A stretch of 64,000 nt of DNA from Roseovarius atlanticus. Its GTDB lineage: Bacteria; Pseudomonadota; Alphaproteobacteria; Rhodobacterales; Rhodobacteraceae. The notes under the pieces were generated by a model, which saw nothing but the letters and a program-made list of their open reading frames with translations, was not told the DNA's origin and did no database searches. Below are positions 1-8,460 of the stretch, piece after piece (the stretch's first letter is position 1; each line of letters opens with the position of its first letter). Location of the stretch: NCBI RefSeq assembly GCF_001441615.1, contig NZ_LAXJ01000002.1, positions 574,861 to 638,860 on the forward strand, written 5' to 3'. The position numbers were made by a program, and so were the translations under genes.

Positions 1-635
1 TCGGGCACCACGTGGCGCGCGCCCATGAGGACATGCACCAGGCTGTAGAGCCCGGCTCCGTGGCTCATCGGCGCGGCGTAGAGCGTGGTGTCTTGGGGGC
101 CGACCGTATCGACCGAGGCGAGGTAGGCCAGGCTCATTGCCTGAAGCATCCGGTGGGTGATCTGCACGCCTTTGGGCCGCCCTGTGGTGCCCGAGGTGTA
201 GAAAAGCCAGGCCAGATCCGACGGCGCCCGCGGCACGAGGGATAGCGCGTTGCCCGTGATTTCCTCCGGCGCTGCGACCGGACAGGCGACGCCCGGCAGC
301 GTCTCGGCTTGAGCGCCTGTCGCGATGCAGAGCGACGCCCCGGCATTGTCAAGGATCCAGGCCACCTCTTGCCCGTGCAGGCGGGCGTTGACCGGCACGG
401 CCACCGCACCGGCGATCCAGCAGCCATAAAGCGCCACGAGGTAATCGGGATGGTTCGCCATGAAGAGCGCCACGCGGTCGCCGGGACGCAAGCCGCGCGT
501 GGCCAGTCCGCCGGCGAAGGCGGCCGCACGGGCGTGAAGCCCGGCGTAATCGGCAACGCTTTGCGTGCCGTGGAAAAGCGCGGGCGCGGTCCCGCGTGTC
601 TCTGCCTGGCGCTCAAGCCAATGGGCGATGTTCAT
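1..635 (-). CDS. AMP-binding acyl-CoA synthetase, 5' part only
   Basis: This is the N-terminal 211 residues of an adenylate-forming enzyme; the gene runs off the left edge of the window. Translation starts MNIAHWLERQAETRG and contains the phosphate-binding signature YTSGTTGRPKG near residue 150, followed by the usual APMSHGAGLY segment. Enzymes of this family activate a carboxylic acid with ATP and pass it to CoA. The substrate cannot be told because the C-terminal domain is outside the window. It is divergent from accB across a 281-base gap. The frame is open from the ATG at 635 to the window edge. Confidence 0.85.
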   Translation of the reverse strand, partial: MNIAHWLERQAETRGTAPALFHGTQSVADYAGLHARAAAFAGGLATRGLRPGDRVALFMANHPDYLVALYGCWIAGAVAVPVNARLHGQEVAWILDNAGASLCIATGAQAETLPGVACPVAAPEEITGNALSLVPRAPSDLAWLFYTSGTTGRPKGVQITHRMLQAMSLAYLASVDTVGPQDTTLYAAPMSHGAGLYSLVHVLMGARHVVP

Positions 636-820
636 GCGCAACCTCGCGGCCGACCTGGTGCCGCCAGTGTTTCCGCGACCGCCGGTCTGTGCAATCGCAA
701 ACTCTGCCCGGCCATCGCGCCGCGCGCCTTGGATGGCGAAAAGCCACCGGCGCGCGATGCCATTGATTTTCCCCTCGCAATCCGGCGCCAAATGCCCCAG
801 ATTTCCTTGCAAATAGGCGC

Positions 821-849
821 TTTCAAGTGGGCCCGTCCTGGCCTATAAG
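821..849 (+). promoter_or_regulatory. Candidate sigma-70 promoter of accBC
   Basis: TTTCAA at 821-826 and TATAAG at 844-849 are separated by 17 bases and lie about 70 bases upstream of the accB start. This is the best -35/-10 pair seen in the gap between the divergent synthetase and accB. It is read by eye only. Confidence 0.4.
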
Positions 850-916
850 CGCGCAAAACAAGACAGGCGTGGCCGGACGGGACAGCGGGCCGCGACCCAA
901 GCTTCGAGGATACGGG

Positions 917-1420
917 ATGCCGGACAAGACTTCCAAGACGAACCACGACGCGGATGTGGCGTTTATCAAGGCGCTGGCCGAAGTGCTGAACGACAACGAC
1001 CTGACCGAACTGGAGGTCAAGCGCGAATACGGCGACGACGACACGCTGAATGTCCGCGTCAGCCGCAAGCAAAAGGTGGTTCAGCAGATGGCGGCGCCTG
1101 CCCCGGCCCCCTCTGCCGCGCCGTCCGCCCCGGCGGCCGCACCGGCCTCCGAGCCTGCCGCGCAGACCGAGGACCCGGCCAGCCATCCCGGCGCGGTCAC
1201 TTCGCCCATGGTCGGCACGATCTACATGCAGGCCGAACCCGGCGCGCCTGCCTTTGTCTCGGTCGGCCAGCAGGTGGCCGAGGGCGACACGCTGCTGATC
1301 GTCGAGGCGATGAAGACCATGAACCACATCCCCGCCCCCCGTGCCGGGACCGTGAAGCGCATCCTGGTCGAGGACGGCGCCGCGGTGGAATACGGCGCCC
1401 CCCTGATGATCATCGAATAA
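917..1420 (+). CDS. accB: Biotin carboxyl carrier protein of acetyl-CoA carboxylase
   Basis: A 167-residue BCCP subunit. It carries the covalently bound biotin that shuttles CO2 between biotin carboxylase and carboxyltransferase in the first step of fatty acid synthesis. The C-terminal lipoyl-like domain has the EAMKTMNH motif with the biotinylated Lys at residue 133. A central Ala/Pro-rich linker (about residues 58-85) separates it from the N-terminal helical region. The ATG at 917 was chosen over upstream in-frame starts because GAGGA lies just ahead of it and the protein then begins MPDKTSKT. accC follows after 10 bases, so the two form an operon. Confidence 0.97.
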   Translation: MPDKTSKTNHDADVAFIKALAEVLNDNDLTELEVKREYGDDDTLNVRVSRKQKVVQQMAAPAPAPSAAPSAPAAAPASEPAAQTEDPASHPGAVTSPMVGTIYMQAEPGAPAFVSVGQQVAEGDTLLIVEAMKTMNHIPAPRAGTVKRILVEDGAAVEYGAPLMIIE

Positions 1421-1430
1421 GGGCCAGGCG

Positions 1431-2783
1431 ATGTTCGACAAGATCCTTGTGGCAAACCGGGGCGAGATCGCCCTGCGGGTGATCCGCGCCGCGCGCGAGA
1501 TGGGCATCCAGAGCGTCGCGGTCCATTCCACCGCCGATGCCGACGCGATGCATGTGCGCATGGCCGACGAATCGGTCTGCATCGGGCCGCCGCCAAGCAC
1601 CGAAAGCTACCTGTCGATCCCGTCGATCATCGCCGCCTGCGAGGTGACGGGCGCGCAGGCCATTCACCCCGGTTACGGTTTTCTGTCCGAGAACGCCAAT
1701 TTCGTGCAGATCGTCGAGGACCACGACCTGATCTTCATCGGCCCCACCGCCGAGCATATCCGCATCATGGGCGACAAGATCAGCGCCAAGGATACGATGA
1801 AGGCGCTTGGTGTGCCCTGCGTGCCCGGATCGGAGGGCGGCGTGCCGGACCTGGCCGCGGCCAAGGCCCTGGGCGACGAGATGGGCTATCCGGTGATCGT
1901 GAAGGCCACCGCGGGCGGTGGCGGGCGCGGCATGAAGGTGGCGCAGACCGCCGCCGACATGGAAAGCGCCTTTCTGACCGCGCGGTCCGAGGCCAAGGCG
2001 GCCTTTGGAAATGACGAGGTCTATATCGAGAAATACCTGACCACGCCGCGCCATATCGAGATCCAGGTCTTCGGCGACGGCAAGGGGCGCGCGGTGCATC
2101 TGGGCGAGCGCGACTGTTCGCTGCAACGGCGGCACCAGAAGGTGTTCGAGGAGGCCCCCGGCCCCTGCATCACCGAGGAAGAGCGCGCCCGGATCGGCAA
2201 GATCTGCGCCGATGCGGTGGCCAAGATCAATTACGCCGGCGCGGGCACGATCGAGTTTCTGTACGAGAAGGGCGAATTCTATTTCATCGAGATGAACACC
2301 CGGCTTCAGGTCGAACACCCGGTGACCGAGACGATCTTCGGCGTCGACCTGGTGCAGGAACAGATCCGTGTGGCCGAAGGGCTGCCGATGTCCTTTGCCC
2401 AGGAGGATCTGAAAATCAACGGTCACGCCATCGAGGTGCGCATCAACGCCGAGAAGCTGCCGACCTTTTCGCCCCGGCCGGGCAGGATCACGCAGTTCCA
2501 CGCGCCGGGGGGCCTGGGCGTGCGCATGGATTCGGCGCTCTATGACGGCTATTCGATCCCGCCCTATTACGATTCACTGATCGGCAAGCTGATCGTCCAC
2601 GGCCAGGACCGTGCCACCGCGCTGGCGCGGCTGAACCGCGCCCTGGGCGAGCTGATCGTGGACGGTGTCGATACCACGGTGCCGCTGTTTCACGCGCTGT
2701 TGCAGGAGGCCGACATCCACTCGGGCGACTACAACATCCACTGGCTGGAACACTGGCTGGAAACCAACCTGCAAGACGGCTGA
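1431..2783 (+). CDS. accC: Biotin carboxylase subunit of acetyl-CoA carboxylase
   Basis: A 450-residue biotin carboxylase, full length for the family. It uses ATP and bicarbonate to carboxylate the biotin on AccB. The N-terminal domain starts [17 protein letters not shown]. The ATP-grasp glycine loop [12 protein letters not shown] lies near residues 157-168, and the catalytic stretch [14 protein letters not shown] near residues 286-299. A C-terminal biotin carboxylase domain follows. It is co-transcribed with accB. Carboxyltransferase genes (accA, accD) are not in this window. Confidence 0.98.
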   Translation: MFDKILVANRGEIALRVIRAAREMGIQSVAVHSTADADAMHVRMADESVCIGPPPSTESYLSIPSIIAACEVTGAQAIHPGYGFLSENANFVQIVEDHDLIFIGPTAEHIRIMGDKISAKDTMKALGVPCVPGSEGGVPDLAAAKALGDEMGYPVIVKATAGGGGRGMKVAQTAADMESAFLTARSEAKAAFGNDEVYIEKYLTTPRHIEIQVFGDGKGRAVHLGERDCSLQRRHQKVFEEAPGPCITEEERARIGKICADAVAKINYAGAGTIEFLYEKGEFYFIEMNTRLQVEHPVTETIFGVDLVQEQIRVAEGLPMSFAQEDLKINGHAIEVRINAEKLPTFSPRPGRITQFHAPGGLGVRMDSALYDGYSIPPYYDSLIGKLIVHGQDRATALARLNRALGELIVDGVDTTVPLFHALLQEADIHSGDYNIHWLEHWLETNLQDG

Positions 2784-3098
2784 GCCCGGCCCGCAAGGCC
2801 GGCAACCCCGCAAGGAAGACGCGCGAGGTCGTGCCCGGTAAGGACGCTTTACGCCGTCCGCGCCACGTCCGAACGCGTCTGTTTCGGGGCAATTGCTTTT
2901 CCGAGGCCTGCGGCACACGCCCGACCGCCCGTCCGACATCGCGCCGACCGAGAGCGTTTCGCCAATGCCCCGAGGCATCAGCCGAAGGCGAAACACGCGC
3001 ACCGATTGAGTGTCGCGCGGCGTTGCATGGGCACGCCGTGTTTCAGGCGTATCGCGAGACGCATCAGGGCCTCGGCCCGCATCCCCCGTGCCGTCCGC
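2784..3098. other. Intergenic gap with one nested inverted repeat
   Basis: No gene is supported in these 315 bases between accC and the convergent methyltransferase. The only structure noticed is a nested inverted repeat: GTTTCGCC (2956-2963) pairs with GGCGAAAC (2987-2994), and ATGCC (2965-2969) pairs with GGCAT (2974-2978) inside it. No run of T follows on either strand, so it is not a typical intrinsic terminator. Confidence 0.4.
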
Positions 3099-3803
3099 TT
3101 AGCTGTCCCTGGCAATCAGCGTGAAGCTTGCGCGGCAGATCGGCCCGGTGCGGTAGTAATCCGACAGGCCGTCGCGCAGGGCCGGGGGCAGTTGGGTCCA
3201 GTCTGTCCAGTCCACCTCGAACCCCGCCGCCTCGGCGGCCTGGGTGATCGCACCGCGGCTGGGGATCATGTGCGGCGGACGGGCCGTGCCACCGGTGGCG
3301 CGGCGCGGTTCCAGCCGCAGGATGGGATCGTCGGAATTCGCCACCATCCCGTCGCCCAGCACCATCCGGGGGCGCAGCGCCGCGACATCGGCAAGGATGC
3401 CGTAGAGGTCGCCGACATCGCGCAGCACGTCCATCAGCACCACCAGTTCGAACCGCCTGGCCCTGTCGGCGGCGTCCTGCAGAAAATCGAGCGGGGCGGC
3501 ATGGCGCATCTCGACGCGTTCGCGGGCACCGATCGCGGGCAGATCCTCGAACCGGGCGACAAGGTCCGCCTGCGCCTCGACCCCCACGACCTGCAACGCG
3601 CCGGCCTGCGCGAGGTCGGCACACCAGTGGCCATCGCCCGCACCAAGGTAGAGCACGCTGCTGTCGGTGATCACGTGGCGGAAACAGTCGAACAGCATCC
3701 CGTACCGCGCCTGGCGCCGGTTGGCCCGCTGTCGCAGTGTGTCTTGCACCGCGCCGTTTTCGTCAGATGTGCCCGGGGCGGGCGTGTCGTTCAGGCCGTC
3801 CAT
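3099..3803 (-). CDS. Class I SAM-dependent methyltransferase
   Basis: A 234-residue protein with a Rossmann-type SAM-binding motif VLYLGAGDGHW near residues 50-60 and an acidic end of strand 2 (VVGVEAQADL). The start at 3803 (MDGLNDTP) has a strong ribosome binding site, AAAGGAGATGAC, directly in front; the upstream in-frame start lacks one. The substrate cannot be inferred from the sequence. It is convergent with accBC and divergent from aat, so it is probably transcribed alone. Confidence 0.75.
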   Translation of the reverse strand: MDGLNDTPAPGTSDENGAVQDTLRQRANRRQARYGMLFDCFRHVITDSSVLYLGAGDGHWCADLAQAGALQVVGVEAQADLVARFEDLPAIGARERVEMRHAAPLDFLQDAADRARRFELVVLMDVLRDVGDLYGILADVAALRPRMVLGDGMVANSDDPILRLEPRRATGGTARPPHMIPSRGAITQAAEAAGFEVDWTDWTQLPPALRDGLSDYYRTGPICRASFTLIARDS

Positions 3804-3899
3804 GTCATCTCCTTTGCCATGCACCGTGCAAAGGCGTACCATACGACCCTGTAACGAAGCGTAAACGCCGCCCCGCCCTGCCCCGCCATCCGGACGCCG

Positions 3900-4550
3900 A
3901 TGTCAGACCGCCAGCCGCCTCTAGATCCAGACCTGTTGTTGCAGGCCTACGCCGCGGGAATTTTTCCGATGGCCGAGTCGCGCAACGATCCCGACCTTTT
4001 CTGGGTCGATCCACGATTGCGCGGCGTTCTGCCGCTGTCGGAGTTCCATGTCTCGCGATCGCTGGCGCGGCGGCTGCGGCGCGGGGCCTATTCCGCCACG
4101 CTCAACGCCGATTTCGCCGGCACCGTGGACGGCTGCGCCGACCGGGCCGAGACATGGATCAACGGGCCGATCCGGTCGCTTTACCTCGAGCTGCACGCCA
4201 GGGGCCACGCCCATTCGCTGGAGATCTGGCAGGACGATGTGCTGACCGGCGGCGTCTACGGCGTGACGCTGGGCGCGGCGTTTTTCGGCGAAAGCATGTT
4301 CTCGCGCCGCACGGACGCGTCCAAGCTGGCGCTGGCGCATCTGACGGGGCATTTGCGGCGTTGTGGCTTTCAGCTTTTCGACACGCAGTTCCAGACCGAG
4401 CACCTGGCGAGCCTGGGGGCGCAGGAGATTCCCCGCGCGGAGTATCGCAAGAGGCTGGGCCGCGCGCTGGAGGCGGAGGCGGATATCAACCACCCGCCCT
4501 TCGATCCGTCCCCTTACTGGGTCATGCAGCGCAATACCCAGATGTCGTAG
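3900..4550 (+). CDS. aat: Leucyl/phenylalanyl-tRNA--protein transferase
   Basis: A 216-residue L/F-transferase. It attaches Leu or Phe from aminoacyl-tRNA to N-terminal Arg or Lys of proteins, marking them for ClpS/ClpAP degradation (N-end rule). Family signatures are visible in order: LLLQAYAAGIFPMAE at the N-terminus, WVDPRLRGVLP, the central GGVYGVTLGAAFFGESMFS, and FDTQFQTEHLASLGA near the C-terminus. Length is normal for the family. Its 3' end overlaps the convergent DUF2155 gene by 37 bases. clpX and clpP lie a few kilobases away. Confidence 0.97.
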   Translation: MSDRQPPLDPDLLLQAYAAGIFPMAESRNDPDLFWVDPRLRGVLPLSEFHVSRSLARRLRRGAYSATLNADFAGTVDGCADRAETWINGPIRSLYLELHARGHAHSLEIWQDDVLTGGVYGVTLGAAFFGESMFSRRTDASKLALAHLTGHLRRCGFQLFDTQFQTEHLASLGAQEIPRAEYRKRLGRALEAEADINHPPFDPSPYWVMQRNTQMS

Positions 4551-4891
4551 CGTTGATGTTCCACCGCGTTCAGCGCGGGCGCCGAGGCCAGCATCCAGCC
4601 CGAAAAGATCGGCGGCGCGCTTTCCTCGGGGTGGATGGTGAGAAAGGCATAGGCGTCGCCCGCCGGGTTGCCCGCGGGATAGCGGCATTCGCCCAGTTCC
4701 ACGCGCATCCGGCCGATGCTTGCGGCGCTGGCATTGGCGATTTCCAGATCGCCGGTTTCGGTGGTGATCTTGTCGACCCAGCGCAGCACGACGCCGGTGC
4801 CGACCTCGACCTGGTCCTGCGCGGCGGCGGGCGCGGCGAGGGCCAGCGCCACGAGGGCGGCGGCCGGAAAACTGCGATACCGGAGGATCAT
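4514..4891 (-). CDS. Exported DUF2155-family protein
   Basis: A 125-residue protein with an N-terminal signal peptide (hydrophobic AALVALALAAPAAAQ, cleavage after AAAQ). The mature part has the DUF2155 pattern: LRWVDKITTETGDLEI, GECRYPAGNPAGDAYAFLTI, FSGWMLASAPALNAVEHQRYDIWVLRC. It is a conserved alphaproteobacterial periplasmic protein of unknown function. Its ATG overlaps the mlaD stop (ATGA), making it the third gene of the NDUFA12-mlaD-DUF2155 operon. That pairing suggests an envelope role, but this is inference. The 3' end overlaps aat. Confidence 0.88.
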   Translation of the reverse strand: MILRYRSFPAAALVALALAAPAAAQDQVEVGTGVVLRWVDKITTETGDLEIANASAASIGRMRVELGECRYPAGNPAGDAYAFLTIHPEESAPPIFSGWMLASAPALNAVEHQRYDIWVLRCMTQ

Positions 4892-5355
4892 TCGGAGGCC
4901 TCTCCGCCCGTGTCGTCGCCCGCGATGAACTTGGTCAGCAGCGCGATCAGGCTGACGGAGCCCTGCGTGAACTCGATCTCGTCGCCGGCGGCGAAGTAGA
5001 AGGGCGAGCCGCCCGGCAGGATCTCGACGAAATTGCCGCCCAAAAGCCCCTCGGAGCTGATCGCAAGGGCACTGTCGTCGGGCACCTCGATGTCCTCGCG
5101 CACGGTAAAGACGGCGCGGGCGCGGTAGGTTTCGGGGTCAAGCTGCATGTCGGTGACGCGGCCCACCTTGACGCCGGCCAGGCGCACATCGGTGCCCACG
5201 TCGATGCCGTCGGCGCTGCGGAAGCTGGCGCGCAGCTCGTATTCCGGCGCGGTGCCGGAAAAGCCGCTGACCTGCCCGGCATAGATCACGAAGGCAGCGG
5301 CGACGGCCAGCACGGCCCCGCCGACGGCGACCTCTGTCATGTTCTCGCTGGCCAT
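4888..5355 (-). CDS. mlaD: MlaD-family substrate-binding protein of a lipid transport system
   Basis: A 155-residue MCE/MlaD protein. MlaD proteins are anchored in the inner membrane and bind phospholipid for transport between the membranes (Mla pathway, outer membrane lipid asymmetry). One transmembrane helix (VAVGGAVLAVAAAFVIYAG) precedes a single MCE domain with SADGIDVGTDVRLAGVKVGRV and the LGGNFVEILPGG stretch. The start at 5355 (MASENMTEV) has AGGAGCC before it. The partners MlaE, MlaF and MlaC are not adjacent in this window. Confidence 0.92.
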   Translation of the reverse strand: MASENMTEVAVGGAVLAVAAAFVIYAGQVSGFSGTAPEYELRASFRSADGIDVGTDVRLAGVKVGRVTDMQLDPETYRARAVFTVREDIEVPDDSALAISSEGLLGGNFVEILPGGSPFYFAAGDEIEFTQGSVSLIALLTKFIAGDDTGGEASE

Positions 5356-5383
5356 GGGCGGCTCCTGGCTGATGCGGTCGGGG

Positions 5384-5767
5384 TTACTCGGGGCTCCACG
5401 CCTCGTAGTCGCGGCGCTCGGCCGGATCGGCGCGGCGGATCGAGCCGGCGGGCGCATAGGCCAGCGCGGTGCCGGTGAGGTTTTCCTCGTGCGGCTTTTC
5501 CCACGGCTTGCGCTTCAGCGGCGCCTCGGTCGGCGGCTCCTTATAGGTGTGATGCAGCCAGCCATGCCATTCGGGGCTGACGCGGCTGGCCTCGGCTTCG
5601 CCGTTGAAGATCACCCAGCGGCGCTTGCCGTCGGAGGTCTGGTAAAAGATGTTGCCCTGTTCGTCCTCGCCGACCTTCATGCCCTTGCGGCGGGTGTGAA
5701 TCATCGTGTTGAGCGTGGCGCCGTTCCACCATGTGACGGCGCGCAGAAGCGAGGTGAGCAGACCCAT
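5384..5767 (-). CDS. NDUFA12-family complex I accessory subunit
   Basis: A 127-residue homolog of mitochondrial NDUFA12 (B17.2), an accessory subunit of NADH:ubiquinone oxidoreductase found in alphaproteobacteria. The family pattern is visible: [63 protein letters not shown] and a Pro-rich C-terminus. The start at 5767 (MGLLTSLL) has GGAGGATC ahead of it. It is first in an operon with mlaD, which begins 28 bases after its stop. Complex I core genes are elsewhere. Confidence 0.93.
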   Translation of the reverse strand: MGLLTSLLRAVTWWNGATLNTMIHTRRKGMKVGEDEQGNIFYQTSDGKRRWVIFNGEAEASRVSPEWHGWLHHTYKEPPTEAPLKRKPWEKPHEENLTGTALAYAPAGSIRRADPAERRDYEAWSPE

Positions 5768-5915
5768 CGTGATCCTCCGGAATATCCCTGGCCCGGGTAT
5801 GCCGCAGATTGCCGGCAAGGTCCAGCCCGGACACGGCCGCCGCGGCCGTGTGCCCGGCATGGTTGCGCCAAGTCGGACGCTCATTGGCATCCCTGCGTGC
5901 CGATTGCGCCCGGGA

Positions 5916-5983
5916 CCATTTTCTTTCAAAGAAAATGGGCAAGAAAATTCGAATTTTCTTGCCCAAATTTTCCAAAAAATTTG
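5916..5983. repeat. Triple AT-rich hairpin module downstream of clpX
   Basis: Three adjacent inverted repeats. Hairpin 1 is CCATTTTCTTT (5916-5926), one C, AAAGAAAATGG (5928-5938). Hairpin 2 is a perfect 28-base palindrome at 5937-5964 with arm GGGCAAGAAAATTC. Hairpin 3 is CAAATTTT (5964-5971) with AAAATTTG (5976-5983). The module sits between the end of clpX and the start of the NDUFA12 gene, both on the minus strand, so it may terminate clpX. Similar modules are at 21984, 40177 and 61592. Confidence 0.9.
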
Positions 5984-6007
5984 TGCTCTCGAAGGCACGC
6001 CGCCGGA

Positions 6008-7270
6008 TCAGCCCGCGCTGGTGCCTTCCTTCTTGGTCTCGGCATGAACCATGAGCGGTGCCGCCTCGGAGGTGACAGCCTCTTCGTTGACCACCACTTC
6101 CTCGACATCTTCCATGCCGGGCAGCTCGAACATCGTGTCGAGCAGGATATCCTCGAGGATCGAGCGCAGCCCGCGCGCGCCTGTCTTGCGTGCGATCGCC
6201 CGCTTCGCGATTGCGTTCAGAGCATCCTCGGTAAAGCTCAGCTGGACATTCTCCAACTCGAACAGACGCTGATACTGTTTGACCAGTGCGTTCTTCGGCT
6301 GGGTCAGGATCGTGATGAGCGCATCCTCGTCGAGGTCCTCCAGCGTCGCGATGACCGGCAGGCGGCCGACGAATTCCGGGATCAGGCCGAATTTCAGCAG
6401 ATCCTCGGGTTCGAGGTCCTTGAACACCTCGCCCACGTTGCGCGCGTCATTGTCGCGCACATCGGCGCCAAAGCCCATGGCGCTGCCCTTGCCGCGCTGG
6501 CTGATGATCTTGTCGAGTCCGGCAAAGGCGCCGCCGCAGATGAACAGGATGTTCGTGGTGTCCACTTGCAGGAATTCCTGCTGCGGATGCTTGCGCCCGC
6601 CTTGCGGCGGCACCGCGGCCACGGTGCCTTCCATCAGTTTCAGAAGCGCCTGTTGCACCCCCTCGCCCGAAACGTCGCGGGTGATCGAGGGATTTTCGGA
6701 CTTGCGGGTGATCTTGTCGACCTCGTCGATATAGACGATGCCGCGCTGTGCGCGCTCGACGTTGTATTCCGACGACTGCAACAGCTTGAGGATGATGTTC
6801 TCGACATCCTCGCCCACATACCCCGCCTCGGTCAGCGTGGTGGCGTCGGCCATGGTGAAGGGCACATCGAGAATCCGCGCCAGCGTCTGCGCCAGAAGCG
6901 TCTTGCCGCAGCCCGTGGGGCCGATCAGCAGGATGTTCGACTTTTGCAGTTCGATGTCGTTCTTGCCGGAGTGATTGAGGCGCTTGTAGTGGTTGTGTAC
7001 CGCCACGGACAGCACCCGCTTGGCGGTGAACTGCCCGATCACGTAATCGTCCAGCACGTCGCAGATCTCGCGCGGGGTGGGCACGCCGTCGGTGGCCTTC
7101 AGCCCGGCGGTCTTGGTCTCTTCGCGGATGATGTCCATGCACAGCTCGACGCATTCGTCGCAGATGAACACCGTCGGGCCCGCGATCAGTTTTCGGACCT
7201 CGTGCTGACTCTTGCCGCAGAAGCTGCAGTAGAGCGTGTTCTTGCTGTCACCGCTGGAGTTATTCGCCAT
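6008..7270 (-). CDS. clpX: ATP-dependent Clp protease ATP-binding subunit ClpX
   Basis: A 420-residue AAA+ unfoldase that feeds substrates to ClpP. The N-terminal C4 zinc-binding domain ([11 protein letters not shown]...[10 protein letters not shown]) lies around residues 14-43, Walker A GPTGCGKT near residue 120 and Walker [10 protein letters not shown] after it. The IGF-type loop used for ClpP docking is expected near [22 protein letters not shown], where the aligned tripeptide reads MGF; this is a family-based guess. clpP lies 189 bases upstream on the same strand, the standard clpP-clpX order. The hairpin module at 5916 follows the gene. Confidence 0.99.
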   Translation of the reverse strand: MANNSSGDSKNTLYCSFCGKSQHEVRKLIAGPTVFICDECVELCMDIIREETKTAGLKATDGVPTPREICDVLDDYVIGQFTAKRVLSVAVHNHYKRLNHSGKNDIELQKSNILLIGPTGCGKTLLAQTLARILDVPFTMADATTLTEAGYVGEDVENIILKLLQSSEYNVERAQRGIVYIDEVDKITRKSENPSITRDVSGEGVQQALLKLMEGTVAAVPPQGGRKHPQQEFLQVDTTNILFICGGAFAGLDKIISQRGKGSAMGFGADVRDNDARNVGEVFKDLEPEDLLKFGLIPEFVGRLPVIATLEDLDEDALITILTQPKNALVKQYQRLFELENVQLSFTEDALNAIAKRAIARKTGARGLRSILEDILLDTMFELPGMEDVEEVVVNEEAVTSEAAPLMVHAETKKEGTSAG

Positions 7271-7459
7271 TCTCGCACCTTTTGACGTCTTGCGTCACGT
7301 ATCCGACCCTTCGTGTTGCGCCATCTGTGGGATGTGGCCGGATCAGCCGGCCTTCGCGCGGGTCTTGGGTTTCTCGTCCGTCCCGGCTAGCTTAGGGCAG
7401 AGCGTTTGGCACCTCAATGTCAAAATCGCCCCTGCCCCGTTCCAGCCCGACCGTGCGGA

Positions 7460-8092
7460 TCAGCTGCCTTCGTCGTCGCCTTTCGCCCGGTTTTCCACGA
7501 TCTCGTCGATCAGGCCCCACTCCTTGGCCTGCTCGGGAGACATGAAGTTGTCGCGCTCCAGCGCCTCCTCGACCTTCTTCAGGGATTGTCCGGTGTGTTT
7601 TACGTAAATTTCGTTAAGACGCCGTTTCAGCTTCAGCGTTTCCTCGGCGTGGATCATGATGTCCGTGGCCTGGCCTTGGTAGCCGCCCGAGGGCTGGTGC
7701 ACCATGATTCGGCTGTTGGGTAGCGAAAAGCGCATCCCCGCCGCGCCCGCCGTCAGCAAGAGGCTGCCCATGCTGGCGGCCTGGCCGATGACCAGCGTGC
7801 TGACCTTGGGCTTGATGTACTGCATCGTGTCATAGATCGACAGTCCCGAGGTCACGACGCCGCCGGGGCTGTTGATATACATCGAGATTTCCTTGGAGGG
7901 GTTTTCCGCCTCGAGGTGCAGAAGCTGCGCCACGATCAGGCTGGACATGCCGTCATGCACCGGGCCGTTCACGAAGATGATCCGCTCCTTCAGCAGGCGC
8001 GAGAAGATGTCGTAGGCCCGTTCGCCACGGCTGGTCTGCTCGACCACCATGGGGACGAGCGTGTTCATGTAGGTTTCCATCGGGTCTGTCAT
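7460..8092 (-). CDS. clpP: ATP-dependent Clp protease proteolytic subunit
   Basis: A 210-residue serine peptidase that forms the tetradecameric chamber used by ClpX and ClpA. The catalytic triad is visible as Ser107 (GQAASMGS), His132 (IMVHQPSGG) and Asp181 (ERDNFMS), matching the E. coli spacing. The start is ATG at 8092 ([19 protein letters not shown]). It is divergent from ctaD. A possible heat-shock type promoter lies 60-90 bases upstream. Confidence 0.99.
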   Translation of the reverse strand: MTDPMETYMNTLVPMVVEQTSRGERAYDIFSRLLKERIIFVNGPVHDGMSSLIVAQLLHLEAENPSKEISMYINSPGGVVTSGLSIYDTMQYIKPKVSTLVIGQAASMGSLLLTAGAAGMRFSLPNSRIMVHQPSGGYQGQATDIMIHAEETLKLKRRLNEIYVKHTGQSLKKVEEALERDNFMSPEQAKEWGLIDEIVENRAKGDDEGS

Positions 8093-8151
8093 GTTGCCTG
8101 CCTCTTGATGCGCATGGTCCGGGCCGTGGATCGGCCCGCGTCGCAGTGAAC

Positions 8152-8179
8152 CTTATGCGTGGGCCGGGGGGGCTTCAAG
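8152..8179 (-). promoter_or_regulatory. Candidate RpoH-like promoter of clpP
   Basis: On the minus strand CTTGAA (8179-8174) is followed after 16 bases by CATAAG (8157-8152), about 60 bases before the clpP start. The -35 matches the CTTGAA core of heat-shock promoters. The -10 is only loosely similar. clp genes are classic heat-shock genes, so the position makes sense, but this is a by-eye call. Confidence 0.3.
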
Positions 8180-8180
8180 A

Positions 8181-8202
8181 GCGACCGGCTATTTTCGGTC
8201 GC
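8181..8202. promoter_or_regulatory. Inverted repeat between clpP and ctaD
   Basis: GCGACCG (8181-8187) and CGGTCGC (8196-8202) form a perfect 7-base inverted repeat with an 8-base spacer, placed just upstream of the candidate clpP promoter. It could be an operator or a small hairpin. The rest of the 368-base gap (8093-8460) holds only the promoter candidates listed here. Confidence 0.35.
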
Positions 8203-8338
8203 GCAGTTCCACGCCCCGGGCCCGTGCCGGTCAGACACCGTCACAATGAAGAAATCGTTAAGTTTTTTCGGGGTTTTGACGGTTTTCGACGCGCCGCGCG
8301 CTGCGACAAAAAATGTCCCGCTATGTCAATCTGGCGCA

Positions 8339-8367
8339 TTGCTCATCCTCGCGGAGCATTCTAGAAC
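8339..8367 (+). promoter_or_regulatory. Candidate promoter of ctaD
   Basis: TTGCTC (8339-8344), a 17-base spacer and TAGAAC (8362-8367) form a plausible -35/-10 pair about 95 bases before the ctaD start. No FNR-type TTGAT-N4-ATCAA box was seen in the gap. Confidence 0.3.
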
Positions 8368-8460
8368 CATTCTCGTGTTGCGGGACACGCTGCGGAGGAG
8401 TCTGACCGGCCCTTCGCCATTCGGTGTCCTTCGTATAAATGACCAGCAGGAGGCACCCAG

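Noticed and set aside
12..848. Plus-strand reading frames opposite the synthetase gene
   Set aside because: They are antisense shadows of a high-GC coding region. The minus-strand frame contains the clear YTSGTTGRPKG motif.
5339..7285. A 648-codon plus-strand frame opposite clpX and mlaD
   Set aside because: It spans several real minus-strand genes and the hairpin module, and has no recognisable domain.
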